A stretch of DNA of 64,000 nucleotides from Heterocephalus glaber (lineage: Eukaryota; Chordata; Mammalia; Rodentia; Bathyergidae): NCBI RefSeq assembly GCF_000247695.1, contig NW_004624732.1:44008688-44072687 (forward strand). Reading direction: 5' to 3'. How positions within the stretch are numbered: the first letter of the stretch is position 1; every line of letters starts with the position of its first letter. Positions 22,100 through 34,100 of the stretch are shown here, in pieces. The translations under genes were made by a program, and so were the position numbers. The notes beneath the pieces are model-generated. The model made no database searches. It saw only the letters and a program-made list of their open reading frames with translations, and was not told the origin of the DNA.

Positions 22100-22848
22100 G
22101 AGTTCTTCCTAAAGTGACATATTTTAAAATGGCAAACTTTTCAAAGCATTAATCACAGTAATCCCAAACCCAATCCACAGAGTAATTCAATTATGTGTAA
22201 TAAAATGACAAGGCATTTTGTTTCATAACCTCAGAATTTTAGGATCTAACATCTGTAACGTCCCTCTCCCTCCAGATTCAAGAGTTTAAGGTACTAAAAC
22301 ACTACAATATACCTTCTTTCACTTACAAGCTTCAATTAAATTTTTAAAACTCTGAATTCATGAAATAAATTCCACATAAATTTGTCATGTTTCTGATCTC
22401 TAAAATGACTTGTAAATTAGATGTGCCTAACTTCCAGTATCCTTTCAGGATGGCTATGTTAGTTACCCTGTCCTCTGACCAAAAGCATGGAATTATGACC
22501 ATGGCATACTGAAACTGAAAGGTATATGCTTTAGGTAAGGATTTCAAGTAAGCCATGAGGGAACCTTTTCTGGTTGTAGATGTTATACAAGTTATAGAAA
22601 ACATAAACTATGTTTTATATCCTGTCAGAGCTTTTCTTAAACGCTAAGATGAAAAGCAAAATGTTAACAACTCACTGAGGGAAAAATGGTAACTTTAGGG
22701 GATTCAACTATAGTACTTCACTTCCCAGTACTGCTTTAATGATATAGATTATATACCAAAAGCAGGGACTCATCAATTTGGCTCAAAAAATACTTCGATT
22801 TTTTAGTTTTCCTATGATTCAATAGCTCTTAAAAATGCACAGGTTTAA
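22100..22848. other. No gene or clear repeat seen
   Basis: The 86-codon open frame on the minus strand at 22,344-22,604 has no recognised motif, splice context or promoter. Nothing else stands out. Confidence 0.45.
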
Positions 22849-22849
22849 A

Positions 22850-23630
22850 CACTGAGATTCCACCTCACCCTAGAAAGAATGGCTATCAAAAAATCAACCA
22901 ATATCAAATGCTGGAGGGGTTGTAGAGAGAAAGGAACCCTTCTCCATTGTTGGTGGGACTGCAGACTGGTGCAACCACTGTGGAAATCAGTATGGAGATA
23001 TCAAAAAGAACTAGGATTAGAGGTCCCATTTGACCTCTGCTGGGTATCTTCCCAAAAGAACTAAAAGAATTATACCACAGTGACATATGCACACCCATGT
23101 TTACAGCGGCACAGTTTGTAATAGATAAAGCATGGAAACAGCCCATTTGCCCAACAACTGGAGACTGGATAAAGAAGATGTGTTTTTTTTTTAATAAAAT
23201 GGAGTACTACTCAGCCATAAAAAACGAGAAACTAGAGACATTTATAGCTAAATGGATGCACATCGAGGCTAGGCTCTTAAGTGAAATAAATAGGACACGT
23301 GTAAATACCCAATAGTTTCTCTGGTACAAGAAACTAAAAGTGTAAGTAAGGATCAAAATGTATAATTGATAATGTGAAACAGGAAGAAAAGGTCTAAAGG
23401 GGTAGGGGAAGTGGGAGAGGTAGGGGAAAGAAAAGGGAAAGGAAAAAAAATGACAAAAGGAAAAAATGGAAACAAAGTCTCTGTAAATAGGGAGGGGGGA
23501 AGGGGTTGAAGGGAGGGCAGAGGAATGGGGAAAAAATCAGAACCAAGATACATCATGCAAAGGTACAAGTTCCCAGGGGTGAATGTAACTGTATTGTATA
23601 CCTAAAATGTACCAATAAACTTTAAAAAAA
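22850..23630 (+). mobile_element. Young L1, ORF2 C-terminus plus 3' UTR
   Basis: ORF2 landmarks are clear: [36 protein letters not shown], then after a small deletion MFTAAQFVIDKAW, TGDWIKKMCFFF and KMEYYSAIKNEKLE. This is the C-terminal cysteine-containing region of the L1 protein. The purine-rich 3' UTR follows (about 23,390-23,530), with the end 'cctaaaatgtaccaataaac'. At least one deletion and frameshift near 23,040 makes it non-functional. It is one of the least diverged L1 copies in the window. Confidence 0.88.
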
Positions 23631-23631
23631 T

Positions 23632-24140
23632 ACACAGGCTTATTTTCGAATCAACAAGCTTATTAAATCTTGACAAAACTTAGTTAATAGTTCTGAAAAT
23701 ACTCTTATGAATTCAACTATTCTATTCACACTAATTCTATACAGTATGTTACTATTATTTTCTATTAAATGTAAGAATCTACTCAAAAAGATGTTCTCCT
23801 ACAAAATTCCAGCTGGCTTTTTGAAAATAGAAATATATTTTAAATACTCCACGAGAGCACAATTTAAAGAGTTCCAAGCAAAACTTCCATACAAAACTCA
23901 CAGTCCTTAAATTAACCTATTTAGTAAACAGCTGTTATTCTTCCTATATTTCCCTTAGAGTAAGAGAATGCAATTCTAAAAGGTATAACTATACACATTT
24001 CATGAATAAAGCCAGGATCTTTAAAGTTTGACTACCAAGGCAATTACCATGTATCATTACAGACTGATAATGTAGTACACATTTCCCAAGTAAAGATCAT
24101 ATTTACTTTAATCACACCAACCACTACTACCAATTTTTTT
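23632..24140. other. No gene or clear repeat seen
   Basis: AT-rich; the 67-codon open frame at 23,707-23,910 is featureless. Confidence 0.45.
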
Positions 24141-24149
24141 TTCATTTTT

Positions 24150-24480
24150 ATTTTTATTTAGTCATGAAGTCCTCAGAATCACAGTAGGGCTTGATGCCAT
24201 ATTGGTGTCACACTCTGCCAGTCATCCAGAGAATATGCCAGACTTCTCTTTCAACTTCGTCTACTAGTACATCACTGGACCCAGCAAGCAGTTCACATAG
24301 ACAATTTCAGTAACAGATTTTGGCTCTCTGTGCATAATAGACGGCAATTCTTATGAAGTATCCAATTTGTCTTACAGCTGAGAGATTTGAACCTGCTGCA
24401 GATGTCACATCTAAATTCTTGAATGGATTTTTATCATCAGTGTCACCTATAAAACAAGACAGTGTCACTAACAGCATTGT
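24150..24480 (-). pseudogene. Possible processed pseudogene, parent unknown
   Basis: On the minus strand a protein-like stretch (NPFKNLDVTSAAGSNLSAVR and on to QIGYFIRIAVYYAQRAKIC) can be followed through one stop and apparent shifts to YGIKPYCDSEDFMTK, a stop, then an AATAAA-containing A-rich run (complement of 24,136-24,165). A stop codon followed at once by an A-rich tail would fit a retrocopy of a short mRNA. I do not recognise the parent protein, and chance is a real alternative. A splice-acceptor-like TTGTTTTATAG precedes the frame. Confidence 0.25.
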
Positions 24481-24639
24481 CCAAGAGAACATCTATTTCA
24501 GTACTGCTAAGCTTTCTGCAACATAACTGATAAGTCATTTATTTCTGAAAACAAGGATCAGCAAGTAAGAGTGGCCAAAGAGTGCCCAAAATCCACTCTG
24601 CTGCCTGTTCTTATACAGCTATGATTTTTAAATGGGTTT

Positions 24640-24900
24640 TAAATTATTAAGTGGTTGAATTTTTTAAAAAAAACTAATGTTGTATGGCATGTAAAAATAA
24701 TATGAAATTCAAATCTCAGTCTCCATAAATAAGGTGTTACTGGAACACACACATATGCTCCTTTGTTTATCTATTTTTCTACAGCTACTTTCATGTTATA
24801 GTAGCAGGTTTCATTAAGTGTGACAGGGACCACGTGACCCACAAAGCCTAAAATATTTAGTATCTGGTCCTATAAAGAAAGTTTACCAAACACTGGCCTA
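24640..24900 (+). mobile_element. Ancient mammalian repeat, probably hAT-type
   Basis: The order 'ggtgttactggaacacacac', 'ctacagctactttcatgtta', 'gtgacagggaccacgtgacc', 'acaaagcctaaaatatttag' and 'aaagtttaccaaacactggc' matches a well known non-autonomous mammalian repeat. I believe it is hAT-related, but I have not fixed the family name. Confidence 0.5.
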
Positions 24901-26530
24901 CAAGACTTTTTGGTGAGTAGGTAATAAGATACCTAGGGTCTGCTGCACAAGACTATGAGTAGAAAAACTATAATTACCCAACTGTTCCTCTACCTTACCT
25001 CCCAACTATTCAAGGAACAAGTGTTTGTTGGGCCAACCCTGTCCCTCCAGTGCAAACTGCTATAGGCACTTTGCTCTCCCCTTTCCTTCAGGCTTGCTTC
25101 GATTTGAGGTATCAATATTGACATGGAGCAGGATGAGACAAAGAGCTCAGTTTCACATCAAATTCTAGTTCTACAACACTGTCCTCCTCCGTGACCCCAA
25201 GCTTTCCTGACTCTAAATTCTGCTTTATTACAACCATTCTCCATAATGGGCTTCTTGTACCCTGACACCAGTCTTAAAAGGCTGCATTTCCTGCCAGAGA
25301 ACACAGGGCAATGAGCTGAGTAACAGAATATTTTCATTGAACTGTGCCAGCTGATTGTCAGTCCTCACCACTGGCCTAACAGCCACTCTGCAACGCTATA
25401 ATGTGAATTTGTTTAGGGTCTCCTTACAGCCTGCATGTTTCAATACTCTCTTGGCCTCCACTATTCTTCTTGGTCATGACTGCCCATGGAGTTCATCACT
25501 TTCTTTTTCCTTCAAATGTCCGTTATAAGATGAGTTCACTCTCCTAACTGACCTGTCGTTCTTTTGCTTGAACTCAGTTCATACACATATAAGAAGCAAA
25601 CATATGATACAATAAAGCACAATTCTACACATTATGATGGATTTCCCAACTTAAAACATCTCATTATTTTATTATCTGCCCCAAAGGGGCACATATCATT
25701 ACAAGCCTCCAGAACGTCTCTTCTCTTTTTTCCCTCCACTATTGCTAGTTGGAGCATAAACCAAAGTTTCAGTGCCTGCTTCACCAATGGGTGTTATTTA
25801 CCACTTTCTACCCACATTGGATGCCCAAGTTACCTGTGTCTCCTGAGCATAACTGCAGAATGCCTCTCTTGCTGTATTGAAATTTTACAATCCTGTTCCT
25901 ATGATGAAGGGCACAGAAGGGTCTCCTGACACTGTTGGAGTGCAACTACAATACATATTTGGCTAGATTTCTAGGAATCAAAACACAGTTCCTCATCGAA
26001 AAACTTTAATAGCTCTCAATAATGCTCGTAACAGAACTAATCTGTAATTCATACTATATTATTGCAAATAACTAATTCTCAAACACATTTTTAAACTGTG
26101 GATTGACTGTACTAGGAAAGAGCTATGAAATATTAAACCAGTTAGCCTGGTGTATGGATTTCAGAGCAAATGGCTGTTTACTTTCTGCACAGTGAGCTCC
26201 ACCACAATCCCAAAGTAGCTTATCACAGCGAACAGCTCCCCAAACTATACATATTTTACAATCAAAACAGTGCTATTAAGTATGAAGAGGCTGACTGGGA
26301 TGACTATTAACCATATCTCAGCTCTGAGTAGTAACCTATAGGTAGCATCAACCCTAAAATTAAAAATCTCCTTTAAAAATACATACATAAACCATCTGCC
26401 TATTTGGTAAATGTCAAGTACAGTGACATATCCTCACAAATGGGAAAAATAAACTAGAGGCATGTAATTCAAATACCAGAGGAATACTCAAAAGACTAAA
26501 TCTTTGGAACTCAACTCATTTTGAGTCTAG
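24901..26530. other. Long stretch without a supported feature
   Basis: Mostly unique-looking sequence. The 121-codon open frame on the plus strand at 25,564-25,929 begins at a TTG codon, has no domain, no promoter context and no good splice sites at its edges, and is treated as chance. Confidence 0.45.
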
Positions 26531-26534
26531 CCTC

Positions 26535-27822
26535 CTTTCCTTTAAGAAAGAGTTCGCAAACACCTTAGTGTCGGTACTCCTTTCTGTTCTCAAAATTACT
26601 GAGTACTCCCAAGAGCTTTGTCTATATAGGTTATAATTATCAACATTTACCATATTAGAAATTAAATGAGAAAATTTTAAGTATGTTCATTTTTTTAACT
26701 TATTAAGACAATATTCCTACACACATTTCTCATTTTATGCAAAATTATTTTCAAAATAAAAAAAGCTTAAAAATGATACTGTTACACAAGTCTTCATGTT
26801 TAGCTTAACTTAGAGAAAAGGTGGATTTTCATGTCAGCTTCTACATCAATCTGTTGTGCTAGGTTGTTTCGACTGAGCTATACGAAAAAAGTAGCCTCAC
26901 ACAAACAGGTAGTGAGAAGACAGGAATATTCATTAATACTAACAGTTTGTTCAGACAGTCATGGATGTTCTTTTTTTTATACTACACCAAGACTTGACAA
27001 GTTATAATATGGAATCTAATACATAGGAACTTTTGCATTCTGTTACTGGGTTTTTTTGGAAAGAATCCTCTCCCCACCAAGTACTGAGAATCAAACTCTG
27101 GGGCACTCTGCTGCCGAGCTACATCGCCAAACTTTTTATTTGTTTGCTTGTCTGTTTTGTTTGCTTGTTTAAACAGGATTTCATTAGGTTGTCCAGGTTG
27201 ACTTAGAACTTAAGAACCTCCTCCCTCAAACTCTCAAGCAGCTGGTATTACACGTGTGTGCCTCGTTGAGTAATTACGACAGGATCTTTTACCCATAATT
27301 TTATAACAACTGGTCACTGAAAATACTGGTTTACCAAGTTATATAGATACAACAAGTCTTAACATAATTCATTATACAACAATAAGAACACATTCACTAA
27401 TATCTCCATCTAGCTCATCAGGAAAGTCTTTTAAATATTGAAAAGCTGACAAGAGCACAGCAGGTAACAGAGTTTTCTAAAATTTCAATTTTCACTTTAA
27501 AGTTCAAATTTTTATCATTGGCAACACACTCTGTCAGTTGTTTTCCTTAAACTGACAGGCTTACTTTGTTAATTTTTAAGAAAATGACTGCCAAATAACT
27601 GTCTAAATAATCATAGTCTGGTATTCCTTCTTTAAAAATAAAAGGGATATTTCATACAAAATATAGCTAATTTCACTGGCAACTCAAAAAACCATCACAG
27701 AAGGGTTTTCCCTGTAGATAAACAATACACTCTGGTCATAGAGAAGTGCTTTTGCATATTTGCTATCTCATCACACCAAATATTAAAAGCTACTCAAGAA
27801 TAAAGATTTAATACCTCAAGGA
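26535..27822 (-). mobile_element. hAT (Charlie-like) transposase relic
   Basis: Two halves (26,535-27,064 and 27,265-27,822) on either side of a composite SINE match the antisense of a large mammalian hAT-type DNA transposon. Recognisable pieces are 'tttaccatattagaaattaa', 'catcaatctgttgtgctagg', 'atactacaccaagacttgac', 'actggtcactgaaaatactg', 'agttcaaatttttatcattg', 'ggtcatagagaagtgctttt' and 'tgctatctcatcacaccaaa'. Only short open pieces of the transposase survive. It is old enough to predate the SINE within it. Confidence 0.6.
27065..27264 (-). mobile_element. Composite B1+ID SINE (antisense)
   Basis: The ID part 'agtactgagaatcaaactct' ... 'gctgccgagctacatcgcca' is followed by a T/G-rich linker and the B1 part 'acaggatttcattaggttgt' ... 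'cagctggtattacacgtgtg'. It splits the hAT relic. Confidence 0.72.
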
Positions 27823-27829
27823 TTTCATT

Positions 27830-28012
27830 TATTTATTGGTGATACTCAGGACTAAACCCAGGGAGCAATGAAGAAATATGCTCCCAGTCCTTTTTAATTT
27901 TATTTTGAAACAAGGTCTCCCTAACTTGCCCAGGCTTAAATTTGCAGTTCTCCTGCCTCAGCTTCCCACATGGCTGCAATTACTGTACAAGCATGGACCA
28001 CCACACCCAGCT
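27830..28012 (-). mobile_element. Composite B1+ID SINE (antisense)
   Basis: The plus strand has 'gatactcaggactaaaccca' and 'atgctcccagtcctttttaa' (ID part), then 'ttgaaacaaggtctccctaa', 'gttctcctgcctcagcttcc' and 'gaccaccacacccagcttta' (B1 part). It abuts the end of the hAT relic. Confidence 0.8.
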
Positions 28013-28689
28013 TTAATTAAGGACTTCAAATGAAATTAGCTGTTTTGTTTGTTTTAACTGCATGTCAGTGGACAATATTAATGATTACTAGTGCTATTTC
28101 ATGCCACTGACATTTAATTTTTACAAAATTGCCCACAGTTTCACTCATCACTTTTGCACACACAGGGCAAATGGCAAGGCAAAAAGTATTACTATGATAA
28201 CTTCATGAACTACCTACAAGGGACTCAGTGACCCCCACAAATCTATACATCAGTAAGAACTACAAGGAAACACTAAAATCTATGAATGATAAATTATCTC
28301 AAAATCCACAATAAATATTCCCCATATATCAATACCTACATAAATGTTTAAATTTTAACTCAAAACTGAATATATAAACAACAGCAACTACCATTTAGTT
28401 TGCATGTACATATAATATCTCATTTAATCCTCCTGATAATCCTACTCATCAGATGCTATGCTACAGATGATAAAACCTAGGGTAAATACCAGTATTTACT
28501 AGATTCAGATACAACTATTCCGCATACCTAAGTATTGAAAACAGTCTTTTTATTATCCCTTTTTACCCTATAGGAGACTCTGTACCTTTGTCATACATGA
28601 AAATTTTGAATCAAATAGCTATTGCACCCTGTTATAAGTGACTCAAGTGAACAGTAGTGGATCCTATATTTTTAAATCCAAGTCTAACT

Positions 28690-29075
28690 CCAGAGTACAC
28701 TAATCAGCTTCATGTTATTACAACAAAATACCTGGAAAGTCTACTTATGAAGAAAAGAATGCTTATTTATCTTAGCGATTTGGAGGTTCATGGTTTGGGC
28801 CTCTGGCAATGGTAGCACATCACAGCGGGAGGTAATGTTGGAGAAGTACAGCTATCTCAAACTAGGAACCAGAGAGAAGGAGGAAAGACCAGGGTCCCAC
28901 AATCCCCCTTGAGGGAATACTCCAGTGACCTTGGGAATTCCACAAGGTCCCACCTCTTACAGGTCCATCCACAATACCTCCACAGCACCACTTTGGAACC
29001 TTGAAAACATTAACTTTTGGGGTTCTTTCAACACCCAAATTATAGCAAATGCATGCATACTCTGCCGCTCTATAC
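28690..29075 (-). mobile_element. MaLR-type LTR relic (antisense)
   Basis: Ordered matches to antisense MaLR-type text: 'gttattacaacaaaatacct', 'tggaggttcatggtttgggc', 'aggtcccacctcttacaggt', 'cctccacagcaccactttgg' and 'cacccaaattatagcaaatg'. No internal coding region is seen. Confidence 0.6.
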
Positions 29076-29324
29076 CACTCATAAGTATATCATTTGTATA
29101 TGAATAGACTAATGGTTATAAGGGTCTTATATAGTTTTTAAGTCAACTAAGCAAGACTGCTATTTGCAAAGATTTTTACTAACTTGATTTTTTTACTAAC
29201 TTCAAATGAAACAAAACATTTTTCCACTTAAAATAGTTTATGAGCTAGATAGGGGGTTAACTCACACTACTTGACTATAACAACAATTGATACATCTAAC
29301 ATTACTTTTTTAAAAATTCAACAT

Positions 29325-29460
29325 TACCAAGTAATGTTACCACCATTTTATAGATGAAGAAACTGAAACTCAGAGAAGTACCTAACTTCCCTCAAAGGCA
29401 CACTGTTCATAAATCGTACAGATTCAAAATCAGTCTGGATCAAGCCCAAAATCTTCACTC
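29325..29460 (-). mobile_element. MIR SINE relic (antisense)
   Basis: Antisense MIR core: 'accattttatagatgaagaa', 'actgaaactcagagaagtac', then diverged text where consensus has the 'cacacagctagtaagtgg' part. Confidence 0.65.
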
Positions 29461-29469
29461 ACAATGCAT

Positions 29470-31555
29470 GCCTATTTAGGAGGGTCTCAGGCAATGACCT
29501 GGGAATTACTCCTGAGGTCTGTATAGAGAGCTTGTTGATACCACTCTACACTCAAAAGCAATCAAGTATCTTTAAAATCCAGAGATGAGACAGAAGCTGG
29601 TGCGTGCTAAAAATAGACGTGTTTTAATGTGCTTCAAGTAAGGAACCTATAAGTTATGTTAAAGAAAGAAAGAAATTCATTTATAAAGATGTCAGCACAC
29701 ATCTAACTGACTGAGACAAGCTTGCCTCCATTTAAAAACAAAAAAAGCCTAAAAGACAAGGTCATCATTGCTACCCAGGCTCCCTACAGATTACACAATA
29801 GCTTGCAAATGCCAGGGACCCAGGAATACTGCAAATTTTAGTCAACTGCAGCAGAAATCTTAACACCAACCAATCAGTAAAATTCCCATTTCACGACTGT
29901 ACCTATAAAAGTCCCTGAGATTTGTTTCTACTTTAAGGTTTTACCCTGCAAAGATGGCTGCTTAATATTAAACCCTAAGGACATCAAAGTGGAAGGAATC
30001 AAGGTTTATGTAGTTCAATTTCACTCTTATAACAGGCTGAAACTCAACTTTTAGGAAGTATAAACATCTTGAGATTAAACAGAGGAATGTGGCTTTAATT
30101 TCAATCACATCATATTCTCAAGGAGTCTCCACACATTTTGACAGGAAAGTGACAAAATGGAAGGCTGAGGTATACTATCTAAAGCAGCAGGCAGTACACA
30201 GGCAAGATGCACAATTAACTCATCACAGAATACCACCCTGGATCCTTCCTTCTGTGGCAAGGAGAACAAAAACAAACTACAGAGCAACTTTGCCTCCCCC
30301 CATCAATTATTCCTAGCATGACCAAAAGGAATCACAATCTAGTAATGTAAAAGCAGTTGACAGACATATAGAAAGAAAAAAATCAAGATTGAGGTCACGC
30401 CCTTGACATGCATCATTTACACTGACTCCCCCACTTATCTGAATTAACTTCATAAACCTCATTTTATTCAGATATTGCAATTGAAGTTTTCCTTTTAGAG
30501 TTATAAAGTGTTTACCTCAACATAATTCGTAAACTGTCCACTTAAAAATATCACTACAAAAATTACCACCTCCTCCCCTCTACATATACACATATACTCC
30601 ACAATCATTGAGTATGAAATTTTGGCCTTCATGGGAAATTTAGTTCAAAAGTCCTCTTTAAAACATTAGTACAAGAAATTCCACAAGAAGAGTTATGGTC
30701 ATTACCTTTTTAATACAAAGTATTTGCATTGCTTGTTAAAAACATGGTAATTTGGGTGTTCAAAACATGACTACTGTTCTGAAACCTAATTAAAGGTTTA
30801 GACTACTAAAGAGTTTGATGACTTGCCTCAATACAATAACTAAGATTGTATGGAGAACAAAATCAAAGAGGTCTCTTTTTTATGAGCAGGCATTTAAGGG
30901 CCTTATAATGAGAATTTACTCTTTACTATATAATTACTAATGAACAAAAAATAGGCCCATTAAACTCACTTCTTTATAGTACCATAAAACTTCTATGTGT
31001 AAGAAATATAATATACATTCATAAAACTCGAGAAAAACTAAAATGTGCAATGCCTTACAATTCAATATAGTGAAATTTTTATACATTGTCTTAAGTAAAT
31101 GACTGATGAAGCGATTTGAATGTGGATTTGCTTATATTTTAAAGTGTACAGACTCCCTAGTACTAATGACGGCCACAAAATGTCTCAATTTCTTGAATGA
31201 ATTCTGAATTTCTCTATGAACACTGGTTTCCCACAAATACAGAACTTATTATTAGAAATCATATCATCTATATTTGTTACATGGTATGTGCCAAGCATAA
31301 TCTGAATGCTGTAACTAACAAAGACCAGGATAAATTCAGTCCTACTCTTAGTCTAGAAGGAAAGACAGGAAATAATCAAGTTACAGGAATGTATAACAGA
31401 TACCTGATCAAATGAAAACTCAGAGCAAGAGTTTTGACAACAGAGAAGGGCAGAAAATCAAATACAGTATTTGAAAATAATTAGCTTACACTAAAATTAG
31501 ACAAAAATCATCCATTAACTGTTTCTCCACTAAGAAAGTGGCAAAGAAATTAATC
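29470..31555. other. Long stretch without a supported feature
   Basis: No clear repeat beyond short A- and T-rich runs. Open frames on both strands at about 30,090-30,316 overlap each other and have no splice context or motif. I see no exon. Confidence 0.4.
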
Positions 31556-31561
31556 AATGGA

Positions 31562-31638
31562 GGGCCGGGGATTTGGCTCAGTGGCACTACGCCTGCCTCA
31601 CAAGTGCAAGGTCCTGAGTTCAATCCCCAGTACCAAAA

Positions 31639-31677
<39 letters not shown>

Positions 31678-31678
31678 G
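31562..31678 (+). mobile_element. Young ID-like tRNA SINE with (TAA)n tail
   Basis: Starts 'gggccggggatttggctcag' and ends 'gttcaatccccagtacc'. The tail is a run of about 12 TAA units (31,641-31,677) in place of plain A, a microsatellite that grew from the SINE tail. Flanks 'atcaatgga' and 'cgaatggat' may be a degraded duplication. The poly-Ile/poly-Tyr open frames on the minus strand are products of the repeat. Confidence 0.9.
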
Positions 31679-31679
31679 A

Positions 31680-32965
31680 ATGGATGGATAGTCATGAAAG
31701 CATTCTAAATTAGACTGGATGCATCCAGCTTGTTCTAGGGTCAATTCAAATGAAACATTCACCCTCAAAAAGTTTAAATGGAAACAAAGTGCCCAGCTCT
31801 CAGTATCTAAGAAGTAAGTCTGGTGAGTTTGAATGTAAGGGACAGTACCACTGTGTCTTGGTTCTGAAAAACCTCTATCAAGTACCCGTGAACGAGACAG
31901 TGCCACTTGGAGAAGGGGAATGGCCAGAGAAGGAAGCTGCCAGGCTGTTAATAGTGCTTAAGCAGATTTAAGACAAGGTTCCAGTTCCACAAGGGACCCA
32001 GATTACAAAAAGGTAGCCACAAAAGAACTGTATCTATGGACTATTTAGCACTTACTAAAGGACTGTGAAATTGCTTCTCGTTACTTTCGAAAATAAGCAC
32101 TCCAAAAGAAATCACATATTTAAATAACAAGTGTGGCCCTACTAAGTGTGAGAGAAAGGACTACTACTATATCCTAAGTCCAACTATAACTATGTTGAAA
32201 TACTCTAGTTGCCTCACACATGTTTTGTTAAGATGTTAATGGCATATACTTCCATAACCACTGATGAGAAATACGTTTAAAATTAAAATCTCACAAGCAA
32301 ACTGAGCACATGCCAAGGATATGGTGTGACACCATCCTCTGTGAACAGTGAATGCTCAGAGCAACAGAATGAGCCCAGATCATTCCTGCTGTAAGGACTA
32401 GGGTAGATGCTGCCAGATTCTTAATGTATTTTTGGTCTGGGTGAAAGAATAATCTGACAGGTATATGTCAGCCAGTTGAAGACTGACCTAAGAATCAGGT
32501 GACTGCTTCATATGAACACCATCCTACCTTACTTACTGTACATTTGCTTTCAGTAAGAGTATCAACAGGGGGAAAAAAAACATACTACAAAGATGTCTCT
32601 GTGAAGGCTACTATACATAAGACTCTACATGTTCACAGAGGAATTACTATGGAATTGGCCCTGCATTTGCTAGGCCCAAACTTTACCAACACTATTTAAA
32701 AAAAGAAAAATTTTTTTATATAAACAAAACACAAAACTGCAATCTACTAAAGAAAGAAGAATAATATAAGCCTAAAATTCAGAAAAAGAAAACCCACTGT
32801 TTCATCTTTTAATTATCACCAACATGAAACGCAACATTATCATTTTAAAACTGTTTAAAAATATCATTTAAGGACAACCTGCCAAGACAGTCTGAACTCC
32901 TAAAGTCATATTCCTTACAAAGGTCTACATGCCAAAACAAAAATCAATCCTTATAAAATGAAACC
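31680..32965. other. No gene or clear repeat seen
   Basis: Open frames at 31,750-31,971 and 32,499-32,699 lack motifs and splice context. Otherwise featureless. Confidence 0.4.
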
Positions 32966-32974
32966 AAGGATTAA

Positions 32975-33156
32975 AAATGCAGCACATCCTGTCATCCTAG
33001 TACTCTGGGAGGCCAACACAGGAGGGTCACAAATTAGCCCAGCCTGGACAACTTAGTGACTTAGTAAGACTCTATCTCAAAATAAAGGACTGGGAATACA
33101 GCTCAGTGCAAAGGCTGTAAGTTCAGTTCCCAGTACCACCAAAAAAAAAAAAAAAG
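32975..33156 (+). mobile_element. Composite B1+ID SINE (sense)
   Basis: The B1 part 'agcacatcctgtcatcctag' ... 'ttagtaagactctatctcaa' is joined to the ID part 'ggactgggaatacagctcag' ... 'cagttcccagtaccacc' and a pure A tail. Confidence 0.85.
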
Positions 33157-33464
33157 TAGTCTATAACAATTAAAGGGTCATTCAAGGCAAGGCACAGTTA
33201 TCAAAGTTTGCTTCAGGAGAAATTTTGCATCATTCTAGCTTAACTGAAGAGTTCTTCACTAAATTTAAATAATGGTGTCCTTTCCCAATGTCACAGTGAC
33301 TAACAAATATTAGAGAAAAAAATTCCAACTTTTCTAAAGTATCTGATAAGTTCTCTTTTTAGTATTAGAATTATGCCTGAGAGTATCTAGTTGAACACAC
33401 AAAAAAAATTGCTATTTCAAGTACTACTTCATGATTCAAGACTTTCAGGCACTGCTACCAGCAA

Positions 33465-33640
33465 GAACACAAGCATTTACAGAGTACCCACTACAGCTGA
33501 CACCGGGCACATGTTAATAAAATAAGGCCCACTGTTGGTGAAGACCCTACCAGCACATGAGCAACAAGGATAAATGCCTACACTACACACAACACTGCAA
33601 AAAGTTATCTCCCTCCAGAAAGGACTTCAGGACTCTGACA
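33465..33640 (-). mobile_element. L2/MIR3-type relic (antisense)
   Basis: The text 'aagcatttacagagtaccca' followed by 'acaccgggcacatgttaata' parallels the antisense 'tactgagtgcctactatgtgccaggcac' portion of ancient L2/MIR elements. Confidence 0.4.
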
Positions 33641-34013
33641 TCTGAGGATGAACAAAAATAGTGATGTTGGGGATGCTGGAATTAAATTACTACATGTGTA
33701 CTGGAAACTCTAAATTATATACACAAATCTAAGACTTTTGAAATACCATTCTCCTGGGAGTAACATACTCTACAGTACTTCAATCCAGAATATGAATAGA
33801 AGTTCTTGAAGTGAAAAATAATCACTAAATTCAAACTAAACTAGAAAGTAATACTGTATTTCAACTGATAGAATATAAATATTTCCTAATTATAAATAAT
33901 GTGTCATTTTTTTATCTAAACGGCCCAAATAAAAAAATAAGCATATTATTCAAGGAAGAAAGAAGGGGGAGATGTAGTAATTACTTTGCTTTTTAAAAGA
34001 TAACATGATCAAG

Positions 34014-34100
34014 GGGGCAGGGGATATAGCCCAGTGGTATACACCAGGCTGAGGCCCTAGATTTCATTCCCAGCACTAACACAAAACAAACAAAAAATTT
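34014..34100 (+). mobile_element. ID-type SINE (sense, older)
   Basis: Reads 'gggggcaggggatatagccc' ... 'ggccctagatttcattccca' ... 'gcactaacacaaaac'. It is more diverged than the young ID-like family. Confidence 0.75.

Noticed and set aside
25564..25929. A 121-codon plus-strand open frame
   Set aside because: It opens at TTG, has no motif or splice context, runs opposite to the inferred gene and has composition like its surroundings.
31486..31906. Poly-Ile and poly-Tyr proteins
   Set aside because: They are translations of the (TAA)n SINE tail and flanking sequence.
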